Below, piece by piece: positions 11,766-22,440 of a stretch of DNA of 64,000 nt. Source of the stretch: Phlebotomus papatasi (Eukaryota; Arthropoda; Insecta; Diptera; Psychodidae); NCBI RefSeq assembly GCF_024763615.1, contig NC_077222.1:92971417-93035416 (forward strand). Reading direction: 5' to 3'. A program made the translations under genes and the position numbers. A model generated the notes under the pieces. The model had not been told where the DNA came from. It searched no databases and worked only from the letters and a program-made list of their open reading frames with translations. Positions within the stretch are counted from its first letter, which is position 1; every line of letters starts with the position of its first letter.

Positions 11766-12809
11766 ACATCAACCGGAGAGAGTTCTCAAATCGGGAAGGT
11801 TATTACTGAACGAGACAAACATGTCCAAGATGTGGATCACCGGAAGGATATCGTTAACTATCTAAGGACTGAGAGTCGTCTTTGGCTAAGGTCTCGGTAA
11901 TCCCTGTAAGGACAACTGGACGACCCGTGACCCAATCGTACAAAGTGTTTCTAAATTAAAAGTGCTTCATCCTTAAAGTTTGCACTAGCTGCCATATATA
12001 ATTACTTACTCATTTCCCCTTTATTGCTCTACAGTCTAAAATTTTGCAAACTATTTTCCTCTATTACAAAGGGAAATTCATTATTTCTCTTTTTTTATAT
12101 TCTTTATTCAAATACATCAACCGGAGAGAGTTCTCAAATCGGGAAGGTTATTACTGAACGAGACAAACATGTCCAAGATGTGGATCACCGGAAGGATATC
12201 GTTAACTATCTAAGGACTGAGAGTCGTCTTTGGCTAAGGTCTCGGTAATCCCTGTAAGGACAACTGGACGACCCGTGACCCAATCGTACAAAGTGTTTCT
12301 AAATTAAAAGTGCTTCATCCTTAAAGTTTGCACTAGCTGCCATATATAATTACTTACTCATTTCCCCTTTATTGCTCTACAGTCTAAAATTTTGCAAACT
12401 ATTTTCCTCTATTACAAAGGGAAATTCATTATTTCTCTTTTTTTATATTCTTTATTCAAATACATCAACCGGAGAGAGTTCTCAAATCGGGAAGGTTATT
12501 ACTGAACGAGACAAACATGTCCAAGATGTGGATCACCGGAAGGATATCGTTAACTATCTAAGGACTGAGAGTCGTCTTTGGCTAAGGTCTCGGTAATCCC
12601 TGTAAGGACAACTGGACGACCCGTGACCCAATCGTACAAAGTGTTTCTAAATTAAAAGTGCTTCATCCTTAAAGTTTGCACTAGCTGCCATATATAATTA
12701 CTTACTCATTTCCCCTTTATTGCTCTACAGTCTAAAATTTTGCAAACTATTTTCCTCTATTACAAAGGGAAATTCATTATTTCTCTTTTTTTATATTCTT
12801 TATTCAAAT
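11766..12809 (+). repeat. Exact 348-bp tandem triplication
   Basis: Three units (11766-12113, 12114-12461, 12462-12809) look identical base for base, with exactly three full periods and no partial unit. Each contains a segment open for about 45 codons read as TSTGESSQIGKVITERD... ending at a TAA. In units 2 and 3 a frame of 74 codons crosses the unit junction (12024-12248 and 12372-12596). The period is a multiple of three. The peptide is not recognised. Identity implies a very recent duplication, or an assembly error. Confidence 0.95.
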
Positions 12810-13386
12810 TCTTTAAAACCTTACAGGTTTAAGGATATTTATTCATGAATTCCATCTATAGTAAAGATAGTAAGCATCAATCTCTTTTATCTTGGAAGAT
12901 ATGAAATTTTAAAACTTCTTTTTGTTACATTTTGTCCACGGTTACATGTAAACACGGGTTATAGAGAATTCTAATATCTTCCAGAGTCATTTAGCATGAT
13001 TAAAAAGTTATTAATAGGAAATTTATTTACAAGATCTTTAATAGTTAATGATATTTTCAAGTCATTATGAATAATAAAATCAGCGACATATTTCGGTATA
13101 TTGAATATTTGGAACGGTCAAGCTATTTAGGAGATTGAAAATACATTTAATACTATATTGGCTCATGTATTAATAATTATAATACAAAAAGATATTTAAT
13201 AACTTTACAGCAGTCATGTAAAATTTATAATAGGTTTTATAAGAGATTTTTAATAGAAAATTATTTAGAAGAAATATTAATAGGGGTAGGTGGAAATACA
13301 TTGATAAACGATTTTTGTTCATATTCTAATAAAGGAAGATGAGCCTTACTATGATTTAAAGCATGCTAAAATATCGTATATCGATT
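12810..13386. other. AT-rich unassigned sequence
   Basis: Directly after the array comes CCTTACAGG (12829-12837), an acceptor-like site without a supported exon. The rest is AT-rich and featureless. Confidence 0.4.
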
Positions 13387-13583
13387 TAGGGTGAGGTGGG
13401 TCTAGTCTGAACTGGGTCTGCATTAGAAATCTTATTTTTTCGTATTTCTAAATTAAGCTAGGCTTAACCGTAATGTAATTTAGATAGGCAAAACAATTAA
13501 GAATCGAAATGAAATTACGGCTGGGTGCAACTTCTTTTAGAATTATGCGAAAAATAGCGTTTCCAATGTAGCCCCAGCTTGAA
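13387..13583. mobile_element. MITE-4 copy b (decayed)
   Basis: TAGGGTGAGGTGGGTCTAG at the left and AATGTAGCCCCAGCTTGAAC at the right match the ends of MITE-4 at 27482-27676. The interior (AATTATGCGAAAAATAGCG) matches as well. Divergence is higher than in the other copies. Confidence 0.5.
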
Positions 13584-14833
13584 CTTATTTTTAGAAGATT
13601 TAAAGTTCAAATAGAGATTCTTCACGAAGGAAAATGTTTTATTTCAATTTGTTTCCTTATTACATTCATTTTTATTACCACTAAACTTGATTTTGCAACA
13701 GCTGTTTTATTATTAAAACTACTTTATTTCTGCATAATAATTTTTATTTTCCGTAGGAGGTTCCTGCCAAGGTGTTTATTCATTATTTCTTATAACTCGT
13801 AGCAGTTTATTATTTCTAACATGTAATTTTGTTGTTCACAGAATAAACTTTTGCTCTGCTTTGTGTCGATCGTAAACCTTTTTTCACTCAAATACGTCCC
13901 ATGGGAACCTGAGAGGCCCCAGAGTTGCTGGTTTTGAGATTTGCGAGGGAAATTATTGGCTTATGCAGGGAAAATATAGAAGATATACCTTATGAAAACC
14001 ACACCCAAAATCGAATTGGTGGCTGTTGGTGCGGAGATTGTATGAAAATTTTAACAAGCACTTGCTTGGGATGTCTTGTTGAAAATTTCATCACAATCTT
14101 ATTGAATATCTCATTTTCAATTCTCCCCTCAAATATAAAAAATCCCTTACGACGGAGGATTGGAGTGAAAAAGAGGTGCTACATGTGGGAATAAGAAACA
14201 CCTTTCGCGATGGAATAAATCTCTGTATTTGCATGAGCGTAATACTATGAGTACATGGGGGATGGGGGGGGGGGTGAAAAACAAGAATGGTGTTTGGGGG
14301 AAAAACTTGAGTGTATGTGGATTTATGAATTTTCTTTGGCAACGACGGAATATTTTCCAAAGGCAAGAAGACACAGACAGAATTCTGGTGAAAAGGGAAT
14401 AATTCACAGGACTTATTTTATCCCAATTTTAGCATTTTATAATACTATTTATGTGCGCCGAATGCAGATGGGATGGCGGGAAAAAAGTCTTTCAGGCCTG
14501 GCTGTGTTTATACCCAAGAGGCATTTTACATCTAAAAATTGCAAAGATGAAAACATTTGAAACATTAAAACACAGTTGTTTGTATGACAGAATCAATAAC
14601 AGGTGGTTAGAAATAAATGTAATTTATTTGTTTACAAAATCAGTACATAAAGTCGTTAATTTTTAGTTATTATGTAGATGTTATCACTAAAAATTTTGAC
14701 CACAATTATTAATATAAATATTAAAAAGGGATAATCAGAGCAGAATGAATTTCGGTTTGATATTTGAGATTACGACAAGATGATAAACATCTGCGTACAA
14801 TCATCTTGGAAATTAAGAGTCGGATTGAATAAA
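13584..14833. other. Unassigned sequence with a G-run
   Basis: Overlapping frames on both strands at 13925-14560 reach 101 codons but show no recognisable protein. A G-rich run (GGGGGATGGGGGGGGGG) lies at about 14258-14274. No repeats recognised. Confidence 0.4.
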
Positions 14834-14835
14834 TA

Positions 14836-14974
14836 CACCGGTAAAAATAAAAGGATCAAATTGATCCTTTTGCAAAGGGTGGATCAAACTCATATGTTCT
14901 ATTATTCGAAATTTGATGCAGCCTTTTCAAAGGATCATATTTGGATCAATTTGATCCTTTTATTTTTACCAGTG
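14836..14974. mobile_element. MITE-2 copy a (GGATCAAATTGATCC termini)
   Basis: 139 bp with about 30-bp inverted ends: CACCGGTAAAAATAAAAGG at the left and CCTTTTATTTTTACCAGTG at the right, each followed inward by ATCAAATTGATCC or its complement. Flanked by TA on both sides. Copies at 25683-25852 and a half copy at 63051-63102. A Tc1/mariner-like MITE by its TA duplication. Confidence 0.85.
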
Positions 14975-15167
14975 TATCGTAAGAATACTTTTTGAATTTC
15001 ATTGTTCTTTTGAAGGGCTTGAGAATGTGTTGTCGATAGCAAAAGGTCTAAATGCTCAATACAATACCAATGAGCAGTTTCAGAAAGGAAAATTTAAATC
15101 TAGGAATACCAGAATTATTTTAAAGTTTTTTTTTTCAAATATATATAAAACTCTGATATACAAGTAC

Positions 15168-15400
15168 AGTGGGTGTCAAAAGTTTGTTACGGCTTGTATG
15201 TTTGGGAAACCAGGTGGAAAAAAAGATAGAAAAAAAATACTTTTTAAAATTTTTCTTTTTGCAAATTGGTTGCCTGTCATCCGTAGATCTTATATATGTA
15301 TTTTATAAATTATTATAAATCTTATTTCATATGAAAAATAATTGTTTGCCAAATGTTGATTATTTTTTTTGCGTCAAAAGTTTGTTACGTCTATTGGAAA
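15168..15400. mobile_element. Possible Tc1-like terminal region with two direct repeats
   Basis: CAGTGGGTGTCAAAAGTTTG at about 15167-15186 starts like a Tc1/mariner end, and GTCAAAAGTTTGTTACG recurs in the same direction at 15372-15389, about 200 bp on. Paired direct repeats within one terminus are known from the IR/DR group of Tc1 elements. No matching opposite end and no transposase frame were found, so only a remnant is claimed. Confidence 0.4.
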
Positions 15401-16398
15401 AGTACATCAAAAAGATAAAATGCGTGCAACTAACTTCTTTTAATGCAGTTATATTTTAAAGTTATGTCATTTAATAAGAAAATAGTACATTCGCACTTTT
15501 TTAAAATTTTCAATGATCAATATATGCATATAAACAAAATGATAAATAATAAGAAATAAAATGTTTTTTGTTAATTTAAAATTTAGGCCAAAATAGCAAG
15601 TTACAAAAACTTAAAAGAAGAGAAATTATTCAGAAACACTCCCGAAATGAATCTGCGTCATGAATTTTCGGTATGGATGGAAAATCTCTACAGGATGCAC
15701 ATAAAATCGCCAAAATTCATTGTGATAAAATATAAGTACATGTGGAAAATGCTACTGGCCAGACCCAGGGTTTGACTCAGATGGTTTATAACTGCATTGT
15801 AAGTATCTCTCATAGTGACCCCATGATATCTGTTCCAAAAATTTAGAGTCAGTTGGTTACCGAAGGCATACAGGTCGCTACTGTTACAAAAGTCAATATG
15901 AAATTCCAAAAGATCGTGTTCCAAAAGATCGTATCACTGACGTACACACACTGTGCCGTTTCTATATTGCAGCAGACCAGCCTTAGTTGTATCAGTTGCA
16001 GTGAATGTGTATTTGTATTTCTCATGAGAGTATATGGAAGGCTTCGGGCAGAAGGAAAAAGGTAAGGATCGGGTGGTCGACAACAAGAGAGGAAGAAAAG
16101 ATGATGGAAAACAAACTTGATCATCGGACTTATGAAAAATTTCTACAATAATTCCACCGGCCGGAAATTTAACCATGATAAAAGCTTATTTTCTAAACTA
16201 CTATGAATCATATTCAAACTTCTGCCAGTAAACTATTAGGTATTGCCTGTAGAAAAATTGATAGTACAATAATTATATAAATTGTTTATTTTCTCAGAAA
16301 CGTGTATTTTCTAAAATTTCATGTGGATTCAACTACCCTACTGCTGTCTTTAAGCTTTCTTGAATGTACTCTATCCGTATTTTGAGAACTGAGAGCGT
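15401..16398. other. Unassigned sequence
   Basis: Frames at 15688-16176 on both strands (up to 91 codons) do not resemble known proteins. No repeat recognised. Confidence 0.4.
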
Positions 16399-16399
16399 A

Positions 16400-16653
16400 C
16401 ACTGAGTGAGAGAAATCCGAAAAAGTTAAAATAACATTCCGGCAATGTTAATTTTACCCTGCAGTATTGATCCAAAATCAGTGTAAATATTACCTTTTTA
16501 GATGTATTAGGGGTTAAAGTTACCCTTTTTCATGTTAATTTTACCCCTAAAATGGTGTAAAATTAACATTAAAAAATGTTGATATATTTTTACACCTAAA
16601 AAGTGTTAAAGGTTTCAGGAAAAAAGTTAATCACACCCTCTTTTTTCTCAGTG
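16400..16653. mobile_element. MITE-1 copy b
   Basis: Begins CACTGAGTGAGAGAAATCCG and ends TTTTTTCTCAGTG, flanked by TA on both sides. The interior matches 10011-10266 closely. Confidence 0.85.
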
Positions 16654-16685
16654 TATATATCAGAAACATCTTGAGAGGAAATTGA

Positions 16686-16861
16686 GGCACAAATGAACAC
16701 TGTGATTTTTTAATTAAACATTAGATATTAGATTTTAGAAGACGAGACCTGTATGAATTCATAGATATTGTAGGGATGTTTGTGCACTGAAGAAATGGTT
16801 GCCATAGTCCAAGTAGTTTAAAAATTAAAATCAGTGTTCGTTGGTGTCCTAGTTTCCTCTA
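16686..16861. mobile_element. MITE-3 decayed copy d
   Basis: Interior words of MITE-3 are present (GAACACTGTGATTTTTTAAT, GCACTGAAGAAATGGTTG, CCAAGTAGTTTAAAAATTAA), and the right end GGTGTCCTAGTTTCCTCT is a mutated TIR. The left TIR is lost. Compare 47311-47526. Confidence 0.5.
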
Positions 16862-16944
16862 AATTTAACCGAATCTAAACTCGATCGATAAGCTTTAAAA
16901 GCTCAGTGATTTATTTGACGTGAAGTTGGGAGTAAATAGGTCTG

Positions 16945-17096
16945 CCATTCATGATTACCTATGGCTGCCGATCAGCCGATCCTGAAGACTGATTGATCCG
17001 ATCAGACGATTTTAGAGATTGATTAGCGATGATCAGTCGATTATGGTGATTGATCAGTACCGATAATGTAATCTACAACTCATGGTTAACTATCTG
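16945..17096 (-). repeat. GATC-rich repeat related to 57485-57800
   Basis: Repeated words GATTGATCAG and GATCAGCCGAT at intervals of roughly 15-25 bases, ending in ATCTACAACTCATGGTT. The complement of that end (AACCGTGAGTTGTAGATCT) is found at about 57770-57788, so the two regions belong to one family in opposite orientation. Confidence 0.45.
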
Positions 17097-17931
17097 ACCG
17101 TACTTGGTCACTCCATAACATCTGAAGAAATTTAAGATCCCCATATTTTCGTAATGCGCAACCGTTTTTCTACCATTCTATGACACAAAACGCTTCTTGG
17201 GGTAGCAGGGTGGGTAGGCGTTGTATTGGAGGACGTAGTGTCACCTTCGAGGGAAACATCCGGACCTAGAATCTTGGAAGATGAAGTGAGCAAAAGTGCA
17301 CACAAATGTTTTACCTCCTGTAACACATGAAGATATATGAATGTATGTATAATAAGCAGATTTGAAAAGCTGACTTATGTAAACAGGAGGAGCATTTTGT
17401 GCTAGTCGGAAAAGCTTTGCATGAATTCTCAAGAGCAAATTTGAGCACTTGAGTGAAGATGGTGTAAGAAGACTTCCGGGCCATGAAAAGACTTTTCGAC
17501 ACACTTGATTTAAAATGCCACCTCATGTGCTACCACCAGCACATTTTCCCATCCAAAATCTCTGAAATTTATTTTAATATCGAATTACGTCAACCCCATT
17601 TTGAGCTACCAACACACTCAATTTCCATGTTGAGCAAATTGGAAAAAAAAAATTGAAAAATTGCACGTAGAGACCACGAAGAATCAAATTAAAGCACGTA
17701 CTGATTGATTAATTTTAATTGAAATATGTTTTTTTTTCTTTTATCTCAACAGTTCACGGGAAAAAATTGCACGAGTAGCGCAGGAAAAATTGATTTTCAT
17801 CATTAATTCAAATTACAATTTCCTATTTTCACTCTAATGGTCAGAATATTTGTTCACAAAGCTGTTATTCCTGAAAGCACTGCCATATAAACTGTGCTGC
17901 TGCTTTTGAAAATTACCACTTTAACACAAAG
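17097..17931. other. Unassigned sequence
   Basis: Overlapping minus-strand frames at 17132-17526 (up to 87 codons) resemble nothing known. No repeats recognised. Confidence 0.4.
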
Positions 17932-19771
17932 GGACAGATAATCCTAACCGGCTTATGTAGGTGAGATTCTTAACGTGAGCTAACTCGGAGTGCATGCAAA
18001 TTCGATTTGATGCTGAAGTAGGGAGACGCCATTCAGTTATCTTGAATCAAATTCGTGAAATTATACAAGTTTTGTATTTGAACCAAAATGTCAAGGATTT
18101 GGATGAACTGACAGAAAAGTGTTATATGGGTGAAATGTAGACCAGAATGTTCTCTATAATTTTGCCGTAGAACTTGAACTCATCGATTACTCAGAAGCCA
18201 AGATAAGCGAGGTTTTTTGTTTCTTAACTCGTTTTTTCATCCAGAGTTCCCCAAGTAATCATTTGTTGAACTTCAACTATATCAAAGAATTGTTGTATTT
18301 TGCGGGACTTTCCATTTAAACCCCTATTTTAAGTGTCTCGGTGGAGTAGAGGCAGTCAAATTGGCATCTGAGTGATTTCAAAGCGTTATTATTGGAAAAA
18401 TCAATTTTTTCACACTTAAACGGCAAAATCGGAGTGATAGCGTAGTCTGAGCGGAAAATGATGTATGGACGAAATGTAGAGACAAATGTGCTCTACAATT
18501 ATGTTGAAGTAATCATCAAAATCGGTTCAGCGACAGTCGAGATAATTGAGGTTATGTGATATTGAAATTGGTTTTTCGACTGTGGCGCCCCTGGTGTTGG
18601 TCCCACGAAGTTCAAATATTCTAGAAAGTTGTAGCATTTGGTGAGATCTTTCGTTTAAGCCCTCATTCATCAAAATCGGTCACATAGAACCGGAGATATG
18701 ATTTTTTGAATTTCGTGAACTTTGACCCCTCATATCTCCGGTTCTATTGAAACCACAGCGCACATATGCACCATTTTGGAAACGTCCTAGACTGGACTAC
18801 AACATACTAAAATTTCATTAACTTGCACAATGCCGTTTTTGAGAAAAGTGACTTTGAATTTCGATGAATTTTGACGCTATCACAGCGCCACCTGTGGCGA
18901 CTTTTTGAACTTCCATCTGAAAGTGCTCATCGATACGAAACCAAAAAGGTAAAATTTAGGTCGCTATGTTAATTAGAACCGCAGATAGAGGCCGGTCAAT
19001 GTTCGAACTTTGACCCCTTATAGCTCGGGTCAGGGGTTATGGATCGACTTAAGGTTTTTTTTGTTTGATAGGTATAATCAACGGCTATAACATACTAAAT
19101 TTTCAGCCCGATGCACAATGGAATTTTTGAGTTATTTAACTTTTAATATTTAAAAATTTTCTTTTTAAAAAAAGCGCCCCTAGCGGTAGTTTTATGAACT
19201 TACGATGTTAGAAGGGGAAGTGGCATTTCACGAGAGCTTTCCAAAAAGCCCTCACTTTTTAAATTCTGACAATTAGAACCGGAGTTATGGCCATTTTAAG
19301 AAATTTTTTTTGGACCCTTATAGCTCGGGTCAGGGGGGTCGGGGGACCTTAAGTTTAGTATTGATGGAAAGCTCTAAGGCCCAGCTATAACATACTAAAA
19401 TTTGAGCCCGCTCGATGCCATAGGGGCGGAGCTATTGAGAAAACAAAAAAAGGGGGGTCTTCAAAATGGCGGAAGGAGGGGTGGGGGGTGGGGGGTCAAT
19501 GCACCAAGTTGCAATTTTCACCCGATATATAACCTTTGCCGAAAACCGCAAGTCGATATCTTTTTTAGTTTAGGAGCTATTAAGCTCCAAAGAGCGGCCG
19601 GCCGGCCGGCCGGCCGGCCAGCCGGCCGGCCGGCCGGGAACGTAAAATAGCCACATATATATTCGTGATCAGGAAGTGCTGAAACACATTTTGGCCAAGT
19701 TTGAGGTCGATCGGACGACATGAAATTTTGTTAGGATTATAGTAGGTGAGATTGTTAAGAATCTCACCTAA
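17932..19771 (-). mobile_element. 1.84 kb non-coding DNA element, copy 2 (inverted)
   Basis: Reverse complement of 1714-3537 along its whole length with scattered substitutions. It starts GGACAGATAATCCTAACCGG and ends AGATTGTTAAGAATCTCACC then TAA. The 16-bp length excess over copy 1 is almost fully explained by the longer GGCC tract. Flanking sequences differ from those of copy 1, so this is an independent insertion and not a segmental duplication. No coding capacity. Confidence 0.8.
19595..19637. repeat. (GGCC)n microsatellite inside element copy 2
   Basis: About 43 bases of GGCC units with one interruption (CCAGCC at about 19618-19623). It is expanded compared with 1848-1875 in copy 1. 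Confidence 0.9.
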
Positions 19772-20143
19772 TATTTTCCTATGTTGCAGAAAATTCTATT
19801 CACATGCTATTAGTTCTAAAACTAATTTTAATGTGGTTGTGGTTTTATAATTACACGAACGATAAATCCGCAGTAGATTTAAGTCAAAGCGGGAATAATC
19901 TGGTGAACCAAAAACACTATAAACTGATTACTTGTATATTCATTTTGGAACATTATGGTAATTAAGTATAATTCTAAGGATTAATTCTGACATTTATGCA
20001 GTATTTTTTACTGTCTATGAATCCTTTATTGCTCTTAATAATGCGAACCTTCTCTTTTGCAATGCAAGGTTTCTCTTAATTTTGCAATACCCTTAGAGGG
20101 ATATTATTAAATTCTTCTTGATATTTTTGGCCAAATTCTTCGT

Positions 20144-20333
20144 GAATTTGGGTCAGCTTTGAAATTAGGATTTTTCTCCTATTTTTTAATAAAATTGAGC
20201 CTTATCATGATATAATTTACCAATCTCCACAAATAGATTGAGAAACTAAATTACATTAAGATATGGTTCAATTCCGTTTAGAAATAGGAGAAAAATCCTA
20301 ATTTCAGAGCTGTCACAAATTCAAAGGTAGGGG
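20144..20333. mobile_element. MITE-5 copy (GAAATTAGGATTTTTCTCC termini)
   Basis: The left arm GGTCAGCTTTGAAATTAGG and TTTTTCTCCTATT pair with the right arm GAAATAGGAGAAAAATCC and TTTCAGAGCTGTCACAAATT. It relates to 29815-30000 (GAAATTGGGATTTTCTCC and CAAAGCTGCTCCACTG). It directly abuts MITE-3 copy a. Confidence 0.65.
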
Positions 20334-20337
20334 TAAC

Positions 20338-20542
20338 TGGGGCACCACCAAACACGGGGTAGTGCCAAACACTGCGATTTTTAATAAGATATTCAACTTC
20401 AGAGGACAAGACTTATAGAAATTTATAGGCATTCTAGGAACGCTTGTCCACTGAAGAAATGTTCGAAATAGTCCGAGTAGTTTAGAAATAAAAATTAGTG
20501 TTTAGTGCTACCCCGTGTTTAGTGGTGATCCAGTTTCCCCTA
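20338..20542. mobile_element. MITE-3 copy a (TAGGGG-ACTGGGGCACCACC)
   Basis: Left end TAGGGGTAACTGGGGCACCA with CAAACACGGGGTAGTGCC; right end GTGCTACCCCGTGTTTAGTG with GATCCAGTTTCCCCTA. Inverted ends are about 45 bp. Other copies: 47311-47526, 48505-48718 and decayed 16686-16861. Confidence 0.85.
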
Positions 20543-20554
20543 CATTATTTTATC

Positions 20555-21191
20555 CTACACTGAGGGAAATTTGAAAATATCAAAATAACTTCCAGAGACT
20601 CTGAATTTTATCATTTCTGGTCAATTTCTTAGATAGATGACCAGGAAATCCATAGAATTGAATTGGACCAGAGTTGGTCAATTCCAACAGTCTAATGACT
20701 GCCTTTTGGACAAGAGAATGTATTGGCGATCTGTCGCCCCGTTTTCCCCCTCTCTTTAAGAGAGAGTGTGCTGGTGATATTTCACCACGTTCTCTCCACA
20801 GGAGTGGATAATGGGAGGCTCTAGGCCCCGTTATCCCCTGTGAGAATGTATGTGGCAATTTTCTGCCCCGTTCTCACCAGTTAGTGTGAACAGTGTGTTT
20901 GGCGATCTCTCGCCCCATCCCCCTCACTCAGAAGAAAAGAGAGTGTGTTGGCGATCTGCCGCCCCGTTCTCCTCGCTCTGGAAGCGCAGAGTGTGATGGC
21001 GATCTATCGTTACCGCCCAACCCTGGAGAGAATTAGAAAGCAGTTGGGGGTCGCCGTTACCAGGGAGGAGAACTTGAGGTTCCTGCCATCGTCGGAGGGA
21101 TGCGACTGATTGGACTGGATACCATCATCGGAGGCAGATGTACAACCCCATTTACACCAGAATTAGAAGATCAATAAATGTTTTAAAAAAA
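20555..21191 (+). mobile_element. Retroelement-like transcript end with hairpin array, AATAAA and A-tail
   Basis: Non-coding, richer in GC than the surroundings. It contains a tandem hairpin array (20714-21017), then a unique part, AATAAA at 21173-21178 and an A-run at 21185-21191, the order expected of a retroposed RNA 3' end on the plus strand. The left limit is unclear: 20555 starts CACTGAGGGAAATTTG, which resembles the MITE-1 terminus. No RT-like frame is visible, so a SINE, a LINE 3' UTR or a retroposed non-coding RNA are all possible. Confidence 0.5.
20714..21017 (+). repeat. Tandem array of about seven hairpins
   Basis: Units at 20714-20746, 20762-20794, 20806-20836, 20842-20875, 20886-20927 (weak), 20939-20971 and 20985-21017 (partial), spaced about 30-55 bases. 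A typical unit has an outer stem GAGAATG/CGTTCTC and an inner stem GGCGA/TCGCC with a 4-base loop. Inner stems change in pairs: GGCGA/TCGCC in unit 1, GGTGA/TCACC in unit 2, GGCA/TGCC in unit 4. Unit 3 has a different outer stem, GGATAATGG/CCGTTATCC. This looks like structured RNA. Confidence 0.7.
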
Positions 21192-21439
21192 GGAATTAAT
21201 GCATTTCCTTGGGCCCAGGAGTTCTTAGTTGCCTTCCTTCGGTCGTAAGTCCATCGAGGGTGGTTGCGAAGGGTGGAAGGGTTACCCCCCCCCCCCCCTT
21301 AAATCGTAACAATATTATATTTTAAGAGTAGGGGTAATACGCTTATACTTAACCTTCCGAAAACTTTCAAATAATATTCGAGGTTATTACTTCAAGATGG
21401 CACAAGAATTTTTTTGAACCATGATTGAATGCAATTATC

Positions 21440-21565
21440 ACTGTGCAACAACTGTCTGCCCTTCCGGCCGTAGCGTCGCTAGGCCTAAGACCAAACGATT
21501 AGACGTAGAGACTTGAGACCTTCATGGAACAACTCATAAGTCGATCCAAAGACCGTTTTTGCTGA
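21440..21565 (+). repeat. Partial copy of the CCAAACG-GACTT repeat
   Basis: GACCAAACGATTAGACGTAG, AGACTTGAGACC and GTCGATCCAAAGACC match in order the segments at 30370-30460 and 62410-62465. No coding. It directly precedes the decayed element copy 3. Confidence 0.45.
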
Positions 21566-22043
21566 GATTTTTTTTTTACAATTTGAGCTTTGGTGGTCCC
21601 AGGTGAAATCTGACCTCGCCAGATCGGACCCAAGTTTTGCATTTACACGTTTTGACACTCAGATCACGAATATATCATATGCGCCAAAACTCGATTTTCT
21701 GCCCCGTTCTTTCCGTTTCGTTCGCCCTCCTGTCGCATAATCGCTTCTGGAGAGAGAAATGAGAGAGATATCGACAAACGGTTTTCGGTAGAGGTTAAAT
21801 ATCGATGGGTGGCTACAAGTTGGTGATGTCAGATTTACTCCCCAACCCTCTTCCGCCATTTTGGAACACCTCTATTGTTTTATCAATAACTCAGCCCCTA
21901 TAGCATGGATCGGTTATAAATTTTTTAGTATGTCAAAGCTGGGATTAAGAACTTTCAATTAAAAAAATAAGCCTCCCTCCGGTGCCCCCTGGGTCGAGCT
22001 ATAAGTTATCTTGATTATAGAATGGCCATATCTTCGGTTCTAA

Positions 22044-22295
22044 TGGCGCTGGTAGATCTTTTCAATTGCGTGAAATTCAAGTTATTGAAATTTACCTCTT
22101 ATTTTTTAATATTGAAATCAGATATAGCTGTCTTTTTCTGTCAAATGAAAATTTAAATTGAAATTGAAAATGAAATTGAAATCTCAACTTTCATTTGACA
22201 GAAAGAGACAAACATATCTTACTTTAGTTTAAAAGAGTAAGAAGTAAAATTTTAATCGATTGAATTTCACTCAATTGAAAAGGTGTGCCAGCGCT
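22044..22295. mobile_element. Foldback MITE inserted in element copy 3
   Basis: Outer ends GGCGCTGG and CCAGCGC, followed inward by CTTTTCAATTG / CAATTGAAAAG, GTGAAATTCAA / TTGAATTTCAC and TTTCTGTCAAATGAAA / TTTCATTTGACAGAAA. Axis near 22171. It interrupts the homology between copy 3 and copies 1 and 2. Confidence 0.7.
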
Positions 22296-22379
22296 ATAAG
22301 TATCGGAATATGAAAAAAAAAACTTTGATTATTTGGAAAGTTCTCGTGAAATTGTAAACTCGTCTAAATATTCAAATTT

Positions 22380-22440
22380 CCGAATAATCGATTTTCGAAT
22401 TCGGATTATTCGAATAATCGATTTTCGAAAATTTTGTGTA
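22380..22440. repeat. Repeated palindromic word CGAATAATCGATTTTCGAA
   Basis: The 19-base word occurs at about 22382-22400 and again, nearly unchanged, at about 22411-22429, with the complementary TTCGGATTATTCGAA between them. The block can fold. No function is assigned. Confidence 0.6.

Noticed and set aside
11705..11890. Exon starting at the TTTTTTTTTAG before the tandem array
   Set aside because: The acceptor is immediately followed by GTAAG, and the frame (MFKSVEEKHQPERV...) ends within about 37 codons without similarity to anything known.
15640..15930. Tc1 transposase remnant downstream of the CAGTGGGTGTC word
   Set aside because: Translations in all frames gave no DDE-type or helix-turn-helix motif that I could recognise.
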